Of a stretch of 64,000 nucleotides of DNA, positions 48,961 through 59,520 are shown piece after piece. A model generated the notes under the pieces. The model was given only the letters and a program-made list of their open reading frames with translations, was not told the origin of the DNA and ran no database searches. The position numbers and the translations under genes are program-made. The stretch spans positions 7,824 through 71,823 of the forward strand of contig NZ_JBNHEP010000078.1 of the NCBI RefSeq assembly GCF_050015995.1, given 5' to 3'. The DNA is from Trichodesmium sp050015995 (GTDB lineage Bacteria; Cyanobacteriota; Cyanobacteriia; Cyanobacteriales; Microcoleaceae). Within the stretch, counting starts at the first letter, position 1. The number at the start of each line of letters is the position of its first letter.

Positions 48961-49070
48961 TATGTTCGGTAGAAAAGTTATAATTAGGCTAGTAGTTGGG
49001 CTTGATCAATAAGACAAGTATTTAAAGGGCTAAAGCCCAACTACAAACAAAAAACTCTGTTATACAGCCC
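48961..49070. repeat. Inverted-repeat element, TATGTTCGG family, degenerate copy
   Basis: TATGTTCGG at 48961, then an AGTTATAATTA segment like the 59.3-kb copy. The core hairpin has arms GTAGTTGGGCTT (48992-49003) and AAGCCCAACTAC (49033-49044), followed by AAAAAACT. The right terminus is lost. Confidence 0.55.
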
Positions 49071-50347
<1,277 letters not shown>

Positions 50348-52999
50348 ATGAAACGAATTTTTAGCGTCGGTACAAAACTTGCCTTAACTGCTTTACTATT
50401 AAATGCTTCTTCTCAAAAGGCAGAAGGTTTCGCTTTAACTGATGGAGTCTTTAGCTTATTTTTAGAATGTAATAATGACGGAACAGCCCTAGTTTTTGAA
50501 GGAGTAGATGGATGGCAGTATAGCCAAGATGCTACTGGGGATATGACTGATGGTGATAGTTATGACCTTACTGGAATGGGGGTTTTCCAAAATGGTAACG
50601 AGATGTTTGTTGCTATTGGTGGAAATATGCCTTTATTGGGTACGGGTTTAGACCGCAATTTAGATCGAATTTTCCCAGGAGACTTATTCTTTACTCCTGC
50701 GGGTCAGAATTTCCAACAATCTATGGAAGCAGGAAACCTGCACGCTATTCACTTTTCAGGTAGTTCAGACTCGGGAGCTGATTCAGGTTTAGGAGTTTAC
50801 AAAAATGTAGCTGCTAAAGGGGTAGGGATGCAGAACTTTGGGCATCGTACTCTTGATAACTATGAAGCTTTAGTTGATTCTAGCGAGAATAACTTCTACG
50901 GTAATCTTGGAGCAGATAACCCTTACTTTAATGGCAATGGTACTGGGTACAATGTGATTGCTGGAGGTGACAGAGTTGCGAATGATGGTTTTCAAATGTT
51001 GACTGCTACAGAACTGACAGCAGAAGGATTCAATCAAAACTCTTTGGGTGGAACTGAGTTTTTTGGCTTCAAGTTCAATCTGGATGCTATAGTTCCTCCA
51101 GAGCCTCCAAAAGATATTGAAACTCTCAAAGGAATTGGTGAAGGGTACGGTTTTGATTGGGATGGTCAAGGTTGGGATGGGCAACTAGACAGCTTTGAGG
51201 GAACTATCGGCAATTTACAAACTGAAATTGATAACATCCAAACTGAAGTAGAAGGTTATCAAGATAAAATTGATGCTCACCAAGCACAAATAGATACTTA
51301 TAATGAACGTCAAGCTGCTGCTGAGGCAGAAGTTAAACGTTTACAAAAACAGGAAATAAATCCTCTTAACGGAAAAAATAATAACGCTGCTAAGAAAGTT
51401 CCTGGCGGAGAAGCTAACAGTCAAATTAAAAAAGAGTTGAGCGCTCGCAATCAAATAGTTAACAATCTGAATGAAGTTGAGGAAACTATTAGTGAGAACC
51501 CACAGAAAATTATTGACGCTGAAGCTAAACGGGATCAAAAACAAACTCAACTTGGTAATGTTCCTACCCAAGAGGAAGCTCTTGAACTGGCTAAACAAAA
51601 AGCAGACGAAACAACTAAAGATGCTTATGTTGCAGTTGCGGAACTTGAGTCCCAAAAAGAAGCTTGGGAAGAATATAAGCAAGAGAAGAAATGGGAAAAT
51701 TCAAGCTTGCAAAAAAAGCTAGAGCTACAGAGTGAATATGATGGATGGATAGAGTTACGTAACGATGGTAGTCTGGCAAAGCAAGAACAGGAGTTGATTT
51801 TCCTTAACGAACTTATTGCTGGTTTTGAAACTGAAGTTGAAAATGAGCGTCAAGGAAAAATTGACAAACTTCAGAAGCAAGTAAACAATTTTCAAAATAA
51901 GATTGATACTCTCGAACAAGAACTTACAGATGCGATAAGTAGCAAGCCACAATTAGAACAGGAATTAGATGATTTTTACAATCAACATTTCGATAGTGAT
52001 AATGATGAGAGCTTGCAGCAAAAGCTGGCAGATATCAGGGATAATTCTGAAGAAAAATGGGAACGGCTAAATAATAAAAATAATCGAACTCCTGCTCAGG
52101 AAAAAGAAATGGCTTTCCATGCACAGAATATTATTGATACCCAAAAGCTGCTCGACGAAATTGATGGCACGACTGAGCAGTTATCTATTGATAATCTTTT
52201 AGATGAAGCTAACGAGCATTTCAATACTTTGAAAGCAGAAGCGAGGGATAGCGATCGCCCAGACGGTTTAGATAGCAATAATTTTAAAACCTACACTGAT
52301 CAAGATTTAACTGTAAAGATTCCTGTTTACGATGAAGATGGGAACATTGTTGATTATACTACTCATAAATTTGACGCTGAAGATCTAACTGTAGAGATTC
52401 CTGTTTACGATGAAGATGGGAACATTATTAATTATACTACTCATACTTTTGACAGAGTGCAAGTAGGCGACCCGAAAACTATTGGCAGCGAGTATCAGCT
52501 CCGTGAGTTTGAAGCAAGATTATTTGAGGTTGCTCGCAATCAGCGGGAGCAAGTGAAAATTCAAAATAAAGCGCTTAGTCAAAGTGAAGTTGCCTTGTTG
52601 CAAGAGGATGTAGAGAGTCGCAATGAAGCAGAAAGTCAAAAAGCTGATGTTATAGCACAACAACAAGACCAAATTGAGCTTCAAAATGATTTGCTCAGAG
52701 ATATTGAAGAAACTCTTGTTCCATTTATTGATGAAGCGATCGCTGCTGAGAAACGGGAGAATATGGAGGAGCGACTTGCTGCTGCCGAAGTTGAAAATCA
52801 GCGCGAGCAAGAGTTGGAAGAAGAGTTCGGTGTACGAACCGATAGGAATATTGGTGGAGTTCCTACTACCCGTGAAGAAGCCTTGACTCGTCTGAATGAT
52901 ACAGATTCAGTCAGCACTCCTGAACCATCTTCACTAATGGGCTTAATTGCTGTAATTGGAGCTGGTTTTGCTTCTTTGGGTCGTCGTTACAAACGTTGA
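50348..52999 (+). CDS. Large PEP-CTERM surface protein with long coiled coil
   Basis: 883 residues. A signal peptide (MKRIFSVGTKLALTALLLNA, cleavage after about residue 27) starts a beta-rich N-terminal domain (about 28-250, with ECNNDGTALVFEGVDGWQYS and FFGFKFNL). It ends with a PEP-CTERM signal (STPEPSSLMGLIAVIGAGFA, then LGRRYKR). Between lie about 550 residues dominated by glutamate, lysine and glutamine in a predicted coiled coil, with two 26-residue tandem repeats at about 653-704 (IPVYDEDGNI, YTTH). The N-terminal domain recalls exosortase-dependent cyanobacterial surface proteins, weakly. The protein is probably exported and anchored or released at the surface. Function is unknown. 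ATG at 50348. Confidence 0.75.
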   Translation: MKRIFSVGTKLALTALLLNASSQKAEGFALTDGVFSLFLECNNDGTALVFEGVDGWQYSQDATGDMTDGDSYDLTGMGVFQNGNEMFVAIGGNMPLLGTGLDRNLDRIFPGDLFFTPAGQNFQQSMEAGNLHAIHFSGSSDSGADSGLGVYKNVAAKGVGMQNFGHRTLDNYEALVDSSENNFYGNLGADNPYFNGNGTGYNVIAGGDRVANDGFQMLTATELTAEGFNQNSLGGTEFFGFKFNLDAIVPPEPPKDIETLKGIGEGYGFDWDGQGWDGQLDSFEGTIGNLQTEIDNIQTEVEGYQDKIDAHQAQIDTYNERQAAAEAEVKRLQKQEINPLNGKNNNAAKKVPGGEANSQIKKELSARNQIVNNLNEVEETISENPQKIIDAEAKRDQKQTQLGNVPTQEEALELAKQKADETTKDAYVAVAELESQKEAWEEYKQEKKWENSSLQKKLELQSEYDGWIELRNDGSLAKQEQELIFLNELIAGFETEVENERQGKIDKLQKQVNNFQNKIDTLEQELTDAISSKPQLEQELDDFYNQHFDSDNDESLQQKLADIRDNSEEKWERLNNKNNRTPAQEKEMAFHAQNIIDTQKLLDEIDGTTEQLSIDNLLDEANEHFNTLKAEARDSDRPDGLDSNNFKTYTDQDLTVKIPVYDEDGNIVDYTTHKFDAEDLTVEIPVYDEDGNIINYTTHTFDRVQVGDPKTIGSEYQLREFEARLFEVARNQREQVKIQNKALSQSEVALLQEDVESRNEAESQKADVIAQQQDQIELQNDLLRDIEETLVPFIDEAIAAEKRENMEERLAAAEVENQREQELEEEFGVRTDRNIGGVPTTREEALTRLNDTDSVSTPEPSSLMGLIAVIGAGFASLGRRYKR

Positions 53000-53090
53000 T
53001 AAGTTCCTATAGTCAACTGTTTGATAGAGGTTTTGTTGCATGAAAGTATATAGCTGTCGGTAGACTTCCGAGATGTACTTTATAAGTTAT

Positions 53091-53480
53091 CAGAAACCGG
53101 GTTTTTGTGATGAAGACTGTTATTATTGTCAGGTACTTCAGAAAAACCCGGTTTCTGCGCTTGAACTGTTCTAACTATTGTCCAATAGATGAATTAAACA
53201 TCAATCTCCCGAAAGCGATCGCTTCCTCTGACTGTATCTAAAAAATGAAAGTTATAAGAAACCTGGTTTCTAGGATGCTAATGTTATTATTGTGAGGTAC
53301 TTCAGAAAAACCCGGTTTCTGCGCTCACAACTGATACTGAAATCAGAAACCGGGTTTTGGGGATGAAGACTGTAAAGATTGTGAGGTACTTAAGAAAAGC
53401 CCTGTTTCTGCGCTTGAACTGTTCTAACTATTGTCCAATAGATGAATTAAACATCAATCTCCCGAAAGCGATCGCTTAAC
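53091..53480. repeat. Three AGAAACCGGGTTT inverted-repeat units in a duplicated block
   Basis: Units at 53091-53158 (perfect 15-bp arms CAGAAACCGGGTTTT and AAAACCCGGTTTCTG), about 53257-53330 and 53344-53410, all with 'gatga(a)gactgt...gtgaggtactt' between arms. After the first and third unit the same roughly 70 bp recurs ('cgcttgaactgttctaacta' to 'cccgaaagcgatcgctt'; 53158-53226 and 53410-53478), so a block of about 250 bp is duplicated. The family's fourth copy is at 1813-1877. The rest of 53000-53812 has no gene. Confidence 0.85.
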
Positions 53481-53812
53481 TGATAACTGAACTTAGGCCA
53501 GGTATGATGAAAATAAAAATTGATTCCCAAGGGCTAGACTTTGATTCGGGCTGGAGGCGTGAATCCTAAAAGCATTGATAGATAAACGGTTGAGCATTTT
53601 CTACCAGAGATTTACGGAAAGAGGAATGTTTGCGAGCGTTGAAAATAGTCAGAAGATTTACAGCGATATGAAAAATTCCTTTGGATCAGAATATTTACGG
53701 AAACAATGTTACTTTTAAGAAGATTTGGTAAAGTTGGCAAAATGCTCTTGACAGTAGGGGGGGAGAGAATAGAGTAAAAAAAGTTAACATACAACCAAGC
53801 AGTAAGTGAAAA

Positions 53813-54502
53813 ATGAAAAATTGGAACAAAATTAGTCAGTATATTGCTGCTAGCGCTGGCGCTGCTCTACTAGCTTCCTTTGCCACCTTGGCTACACCGA
53901 AGACCGCAAGTGCTGCGACCTTATCTTTTGACGAATCCATAAACCAATGGGTGTCGGACAACGAAGCGGAAGCCGTCGATCGGATAATGAATTTGGAGAT
54001 AGGTGGTAAAAAATATAATGTTACATTCGAGTCGAAGTCCTACGCTTCTCTGCTAGAGGAGCAACAACAGGGCATTGGTTCTTTCGGCTACACGAACTCA
54101 ACAGACGCGGCATCGGCGGCGGAGGCAATAATGAATGTTCTGGGAGACTCTTTTTCTACCAATCACTTGGCTTTTGGGCCCTTTGTCTTCATCGATGATA
54201 ATTTCAAAGTGATGGAATCCATTATTAGTACGGAACTTAATACTAATAGTGACAGGTTTGTGATCGATTGGTATGGTGATGCGAAAAGAGATGTCCAGAT
54301 GGACCTGCTGGAGCGAAGCGGAGTCAGACAGCAAATGACACGGGGCGCTGAACGGACGATCTCAGAGCTGGCGGTGTTCGAGGAGGCGGAGCTAGGAGGA
54401 GGTGGAGGAGGTGTAGCCTCAACTCCCGAACCATCTCTAATTTTTGGTTTTATCACACTAGGCGGTTTAATGCTAGGTAGCAAAATAAAGAACAAAAGCT
54501 AA
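53813..54502 (+). CDS. PEP-CTERM exported protein
   Basis: 229 residues. A signal peptide (residues 1-35, ending TASAA) is followed by a soluble middle with no recognised family and a glycine run (GGGGG). It ends with the PEP-CTERM signal (STPEPSLIFGFITLGGLMLG, then SKIKNKS). ATG start. GC-richer and less AT-biased in third positions than its neighbours, with overlapping long reverse frames, so it may have been acquired or is under different codon selection; this is an impression only. A hairpin plus T-run follows (54512-54542). Neighbour of the larger PEP-CTERM protein at 50348. Confidence 0.8.
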   Translation: MKNWNKISQYIAASAGAALLASFATLATPKTASAATLSFDESINQWVSDNEAEAVDRIMNLEIGGKKYNVTFESKSYASLLEEQQQGIGSFGYTNSTDAASAAEAIMNVLGDSFSTNHLAFGPFVFIDDNFKVMESIISTELNTNSDRFVIDWYGDAKRDVQMDLLERSGVRQQMTRGAERTISELAVFEEAELGGGGGGVASTPEPSLIFGFITLGGLMLGSKIKNKS

Positions 54503-54511
54503 AAAGCACCA

Positions 54512-54542
54512 AGAGATGGGATTTTTTCCTTCTCTTTTTTTC
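54512..54542 (+). terminator. Probable intrinsic terminator after the PEP-CTERM gene
   Basis: AGAGATGGGA pairs with TCCTTCTCT (54512-54535) and is followed by a T-run of about seven, ten bases after the stop codon. Confidence 0.6.
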
Positions 54543-54585
54543 TCGACGATACCTGGCACTTCGGAAGTCAGAAGTTAGAAGTTAG

Positions 54586-54678
54586 GAGTCAGGAGTCAGG
54601 AGTTAGGAGTCAGGAGTCAGAATGGAAGAAGGAGTCAGGAGACAGGAGTCAGGAGTCAGAATGGAAGAAGGAGTCAGA
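54586..54678. repeat. AGGAGTC heptamers supplying a leader
   Basis: About ten imperfect AGGAGTC copies lead up to the next gene. The last contributes AAGGAG (54668-54673), spaced five bases from ATG 54679, so the repeat acts as a plausible ribosome binding site. Confidence 0.7.
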
Positions 54679-55053
54679 ATGAAAAGAGAATCTGCTAAAA
54701 GTTTTCAGGATCTGATAGTTTGGCAAAAAGCACATCAACTCGTTTTAGAGGTATACCGCTTTAGCAGCAACTTTCCCAAAACCGAAACCTACTCCTTAAC
54801 TTCTCAGTTAAGACGAGCATCTGTATCAGTGCCAGGTAATATAGCAGAAGGCTTTCGGAAAAAAGGATTAGCAGACAAAATTCGATTCTTGAACATTGCA
54901 CAAGGTTCCCTAGAGGAGTCGCGATATTACTTAATTTTGGCAAATGACCTTGAATATGGCGATGCTTCAGAACTTCTACTAAATTTAGAAGAAGTAAGTA
55001 AATTACTAGATTCTTATCTTGCTGCAATTGAACAACGCAGACAATCTCTTTAG
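54679..55053 (+). CDS. Four-helix-bundle protein (23S rRNA intervening-sequence family)
   Basis: 124 residues, normal length for this family, from the ATG at 54679 (MKRESAKSFQDLIVWQKAHQ). An earlier in-frame ATG at 54622 would prepend residues translated from repeat DNA (EEGVRRQESGVRMEEGVR), which is unlikely. Helix-rich motifs: DLIVWQKAHQLVLEVYR, LTSQLRRASVSVPGNIAEGF, and FLNIAQGSLEESRYYLILA. Such proteins occur inside 23S rRNA spacers or standing free in cyanobacteria; their role is unknown. Here no rRNA is near. The gene is surrounded by heptamer repeats on both sides. Confidence 0.9.
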   Translation: MKRESAKSFQDLIVWQKAHQLVLEVYRFSSNFPKTETYSLTSQLRRASVSVPGNIAEGFRKKGLADKIRFLNIAQGSLEESRYYLILANDLEYGDASELLLNLEEVSKLLDSYLAAIEQRRQSL

Positions 55054-55430
55054 TTGGGAGTCAGGAGACAGGAGACAGGAGACAGGAGAGAAGAGGAGGA
55101 AGTTTTTTGCTCGCGTCAGCTCCACGGAGTTCTATCGCGCTCTTATATAGAATCCGAATCCGGGTAATTAGTTATCGTATCACGCTAGGAGTCAGGAGTC
55201 AGGAGTCAGGAGAAAGAAAAGATTTGAATAGCATGAAATTTTAAATTAGTATTCATACTTAACATCTGTATTAAGATGAAGTAATTTTGCGATTACTGTA
55301 TAACCGGATTTTATATTATCTGGACATAATATTACGCAAAGAAACCCGGTTCTTCATTCTGACTCCTGTCTCCTGACTCCTTCTTTCATTCTGACTCCTG
55401 ACTCCTGTCTCCTGACTCCTTCTTCCTAAA
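55054..55430. repeat. Heptamer-rich spacer
   Basis: AGACAGG/AGTCAGG runs (55056-55090, 55188-55213) and GACTCCT/GTCTCCT runs (55362-55425). Fragments of the CCGGATTT / AAACCCGG family sit near 55304-55350. No gene. Confidence 0.7.
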
Positions 55431-58400
55431 TCACACCGACAACATAATTTGCGAACCTTGAGCTGTTTTACTAACTTCAATTCGAGCTTGAAAAGCTTCT
55501 TTAAAATGAGGAATATGAGTCACTGTTAATATACAAGAAAAATCCGCAGAAATAGCATTAATAGCAGCAATTAATCTGTCACATCCCTCGGCATCTTGAG
55601 TGCCAAAACCTTCATCAATAATCAACAATCGTAAGGCAGTACCGGAACGCTGTGCTAATAATTTTGACAAAGCTAAACGAATAGCAAAATTAACTCGAAA
55701 AGCTTCACCTCCCGAATAAGTTTCATAAGGTCTGGTTCCTTTTGTATCTGCAATTAAAATATCTAATGTATCTATCCATTTAGCATTTTTCTTACTGCCT
55801 TTTGTCGCTTTTTGGGTAACGAATTGAACGTGGAGTTGATTGGCACTTAATCTTGCCAAAATTTGATTAGTTTCTGCCTCTAACTGGGGCAAAATATTCT
55901 CAATCATTAATGCTTGAATTCCCTTTTTACCAAAAGCTAAACTTAACTCCTGATAAACTCGATATTGTCGTTTAATAGTTTGTAATTCTTCTAATTGTTG
56001 ACTATTCTGAGCTTGCAAATTTTCTAAATGTTGTAACTGCTGTTGTACTCTGCCTAAACTTCCTAACTGTTCGTCTAATTGCTGACGGCGCTCTTGAATT
56101 TTTCTGTCTAAATAGATAATTTTTTCATCCAGGTCTGGAGTTTGTTCTAACTGTTCATTTAAAACGGAAATCTGACTTTTAATTCCTGCTAAATCTTGCT
56201 GTCGATTTTCTATAACTGCCTTTAATTCATTTATTCTTTCGACTAACTGAGGATATTGTTTTTGAGCCTGACGTAATTTTTCAATTCTAGTTAGCCAAAA
56301 TTGTGCTTTTCTCAACTCCGATCTAATATTATTATGCTCATCTATATCGTACCCAATTTCATAAATTTCTCTCTCAATAACCACAATTTGTTGTTGTACT
56401 TGAGAAGTTTGTTTTTGTTGTTCCAAATCTTGTTCCAAACTAACTATTTTCTCCTCAATTTCTGGCATCTGAGCGCGAACTTTTCCTAACTTTATCTCCG
56501 CATTTTTAATCTCCCCATACTTAATTTCTGCCCATCTTAATTTCTTTTCTTCTTCCCTCGCCAAACTATGACTCCGGTCATCATAATTAAATTGTTGAAT
56601 TTGCTGCTCTAAACTGCTAATTTCAGCATATAAATTAACTGCAAAATCTCCCGTATGTAGCGATCGCTCAACTTCTGTTACTTCCTCTAATAATTCTTGC
56701 AGCAAACTTTCATCCTTCTTAATATTATCCAACTGTACCTGTAAACCACCCCGGCGCTCCCGCAACTCATCATATTTAGCCAACTCTTGGTCTATTTGTC
56801 GATATTCTGTTCTCAAAACCTGAATTTCTCGCTCGGAAAGAGTCAGTTGCTCCCGCGCCACCCACAACAAATCTCTAATTTCCTTTTGCTGAGTTTGATG
56901 TTTATCTACCACCAAATGCCAGTGATGTTCGTCCAAAGGGCGATCGCATAAAGGGCAAGGTGGATATTCTTTGACTCCTATTTTACCATTACCTTGATTT
57001 AATAATTGTAACTTTTGCTCCAACTCTACCAGTCTAGTTTCATAATCTTTTTTATTGCGAATTACACGTTCGAGAAATTGATGTCTTTCCTGACCTTTTT
57101 CTCGTACCCGTTGTTGATAAACTCGCTTATTATCCAGTTGAGCAATTTCCGCGACTACTTCCTGCAAGGTTGCCTGTAGTTGAGGTTGCTTTTGCTGTTG
57201 AGTTCGTCGTAGTTGACAGACTCTAGAATTAAGTTCTTCCAAACGTGCGCTCAAACGTGCTTGCCCCTTTTCAAGTTCGGTTTGTAATTTTTGTCGTTGT
57301 TGCACTAGGGGAGTAACTTCTACTTGTAACTTATCTAGTTTGCTTAATCTTTCTCTTGCTGCTTGTAGTTGTGCCAAGGCATTTTCAATATCAGAACGCT
57401 TATTCAGAATATGCAGGTTTTCTTGTTCCTGCTCTTTGAGAGAATTTAACTGCGCTTGATATTTTTGAATGTTGTTTTGTAGTTTTTCAAGTTGTTGCCG
57501 TTGTTTTTCCTGGAGTTGTTGACGTTGGTTGAGAGCATTTTGGTGTTTTTTGAATTTAGCAGATAAACTTTCTTCAGTAGTTTGCAAGTTTTGGAAATGA
57601 CTATATCCAGCGTTAATTTCATTCTCCTGTTTCACTACTGCTAATAGTTCGTCTTGTTGCTGTTGGGTAGTTTTTAGTTCTTGTTTGAGGCGATAACATT
57701 CTTGCACAAGTTTGTCGTATTGTTGTTGTTGACCTTGCAGTAATTTTTCCCAGGTTTGGCGCTCATGTTGTTGGGTTTGGAGTTGTTTGAGTTCTTGTAT
57801 TTCGGTTTCTTGTTGTTGCTGTAGTTGAGCTAAAGTTGCTTTCAGGTTAGTTTGTTGTTTGGCGATCGCTTCTTTTTGTTGGAGTTGTTTTTCGTTTGCC
57901 TCTAAATTTTGTTCTAATATTTCGACTTTTGCCTTAAACTGCCTAGCAATATCTTTAGCTTTTTCTCCCAGAGTGTCATATTGGTCTAGTTTGAGGAGAG
58001 AGGCGAGAATTTCTTTTCGTTCATTGGGGCGTTTGAGCATAAATTCATCTGCCCTACCTTGACGCAAATATGCTGAATTTACAAATGTGTCGTAGTCGAG
58101 TTTAAGATGTTCGATAATACTTTGTTGGGTTGCTCTGACACCTTTTTGAGTCAGACTTTTAAACTGGGAACCTGTATTAACTTGAAATTCTAGGGTGGGT
58201 GACTGACCGCGACGACGACCACGAATGACACGGTAGATATTACCGTGGGTGGAGAATGTAAAGTCTACCCGTACTTCTTTTTCTCCCAGACTGATAATAT
58301 CGTCTTCGGTTGCAGCACGACTATTTCCCCATATCGCCCAGGCGATCGCTTCTAGTAGGGAAGATTTTCCTGCACCGTTAGGTCCGCAAATACAGGCAGT

Positions 58401-58475
58401 GTGCAGACCTGTGAAATCTAGAGTTACTTCGTGGTAACTGAGGAAATTTTTGAGTTGCAATTTTTGAGGAATCAT
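55431..58475 (-). CDS. sbcC: SbcC/Rad50-like DNA repair ATPase
   Basis: 1014 residues. N-terminal ATPase half: ACICGPNGAGKSSLLEAIAW (Walker A, residues 32-40) and FVNSAYLRQGRADEF. A long coiled coil (about 175-870) is bisected by a zinc hook CPLC (Cys507, Cys510). The C-terminal half has signature TYSGGEAFRVNFAIRLALSK, Walker B LLIIDEGFGTQD and THIPHF. SbcCD/Rad50 complexes process double-strand breaks and DNA hairpins. The nuclease partner SbcD is not next to it. The function fits a genome full of palindromes, though that is inference. ATG at 58475, single gene. Confidence 0.93.
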   Translation of the reverse strand: MIPQKLQLKNFLSYHEVTLDFTGLHTACICGPNGAGKSSLLEAIAWAIWGNSRAATEDDIISLGEKEVRVDFTFSTHGNIYRVIRGRRRGQSPTLEFQVNTGSQFKSLTQKGVRATQQSIIEHLKLDYDTFVNSAYLRQGRADEFMLKRPNERKEILASLLKLDQYDTLGEKAKDIARQFKAKVEILEQNLEANEKQLQQKEAIAKQQTNLKATLAQLQQQQETEIQELKQLQTQQHERQTWEKLLQGQQQQYDKLVQECYRLKQELKTTQQQQDELLAVVKQENEINAGYSHFQNLQTTEESLSAKFKKHQNALNQRQQLQEKQRQQLEKLQNNIQKYQAQLNSLKEQEQENLHILNKRSDIENALAQLQAARERLSKLDKLQVEVTPLVQQRQKLQTELEKGQARLSARLEELNSRVCQLRRTQQQKQPQLQATLQEVVAEIAQLDNKRVYQQRVREKGQERHQFLERVIRNKKDYETRLVELEQKLQLLNQGNGKIGVKEYPPCPLCDRPLDEHHWHLVVDKHQTQQKEIRDLLWVAREQLTLSEREIQVLRTEYRQIDQELAKYDELRERRGGLQVQLDNIKKDESLLQELLEEVTEVERSLHTGDFAVNLYAEISSLEQQIQQFNYDDRSHSLAREEEKKLRWAEIKYGEIKNAEIKLGKVRAQMPEIEEKIVSLEQDLEQQKQTSQVQQQIVVIEREIYEIGYDIDEHNNIRSELRKAQFWLTRIEKLRQAQKQYPQLVERINELKAVIENRQQDLAGIKSQISVLNEQLEQTPDLDEKIIYLDRKIQERRQQLDEQLGSLGRVQQQLQHLENLQAQNSQQLEELQTIKRQYRVYQELSLAFGKKGIQALMIENILPQLEAETNQILARLSANQLHVQFVTQKATKGSKKNAKWIDTLDILIADTKGTRPYETYSGGEAFRVNFAIRLALSKLLAQRSGTALRLLIIDEGFGTQDAEGCDRLIAAINAISADFSCILTVTHIPHFKEAFQARIEVSKTAQGSQIMLSV

Positions 58476-59295
58476 TTTGCTATAGTGCTGATATTTGTCA
58501 AACTTGACGCTAATGTTTCACCGAGTTATTCTCATTTGGTTGATGTTAATTTTCCCTGTTTTTTCTGTCTTTTATCCGTTGTTTTTTAGACAACAGCTAT
58601 ATTAGTCTGGTTTTTTTTTACTTTATTTTTCACATTTTACATTAACACAAAAAAATGACTATTGTTCTTCTAGCTCTATCTACAAATATAAACTATTGAA
58701 TTCCCAATGGTAAACTTAATCTAATTTTTTCTATATTTAGTGTGATTATTTTTTGATTTACACTATATATATAAATTTTCTGTTTGAAAAAACAATGTTA
58801 CAAAACTCTACTTATAGAGAAGAGAGAATAGAGATTCATAGCAAATATTTACCAGTTTGATAAATTAGCTGGGCTTGAACTTAATATTATCAGCAATAGC
58901 CTATTTTTTGCAGTCAATTTTTAGCGAGATCTCTTAATAATCTGTGATGATATTACTGACGATCCTCATCCTTAATTGTCTCCGCAGATATGCTAAAAAC
59001 TATTAAAAATTCTTGAGGAATATTTGACTGGAGATGATATAATAAAAATTTATCAAAACAGAACTTAGGCAGTAACGTTATATAGAAAACATTTGAGAGC
59101 TATATAATCACTATTGGTAAGTTTTGTAACTATCAGTTTTGATGTAAAATAAGCCTCCCAATTTAATTTCCTCTATTACCAAACCCACATTTACCGAAAC
59201 ATTCTGGATATTCCCACTATAATTAGTACACTTGCGTAAGTCCTGAAAAAATTATGGTAAATTTAGGAAAGCAATAGTTGAATGTGGGTAAGACT
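58476..59295. other. Intergenic, no gene seen
   Basis: AT-rich DNA upstream of sbcC and of the kinase gene; no recognisable gene or operator. Confidence 0.4.
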
Positions 59296-59427
59296 TATAT
59301 TATGTTCGGTTAAATAGTTATTATAATTAAAGTTCGTAGTATAGCTCTCAGCCCGAAGTGTAGATAGGGCTGAGAGCTATACTACAGGCAAAAACTTTAT
59401 TATAAGTGATTATCCGAACATGATATT
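59296..59427. repeat. Inverted-repeat-bounded element, TATCATGTTCGG family
   Basis: Left TTATATTATGTTCGG (from 59296), right CCGAACATGATATT (to 59427). The core is a hairpin with 19-bp arms (59336-59354, 59367-59385, beginning GTAGTATAGCTCTCAGCCC). Reversed, its shoulders (CATGTTCGGATAATCA, AAGTTTTTG, TACGAACTTTAATTATAAT) match the 44829 element, but the hairpin sequence differs. Confidence 0.8.
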
Positions 59428-59520
59428 ATTATTATATCACAATGTTTTGTTTGAAAAATAGTATTACTCGCTCTCAAAAACTTAATTGAATACCTATGCT
59501 ATAAGTCAACAAACCCTATC

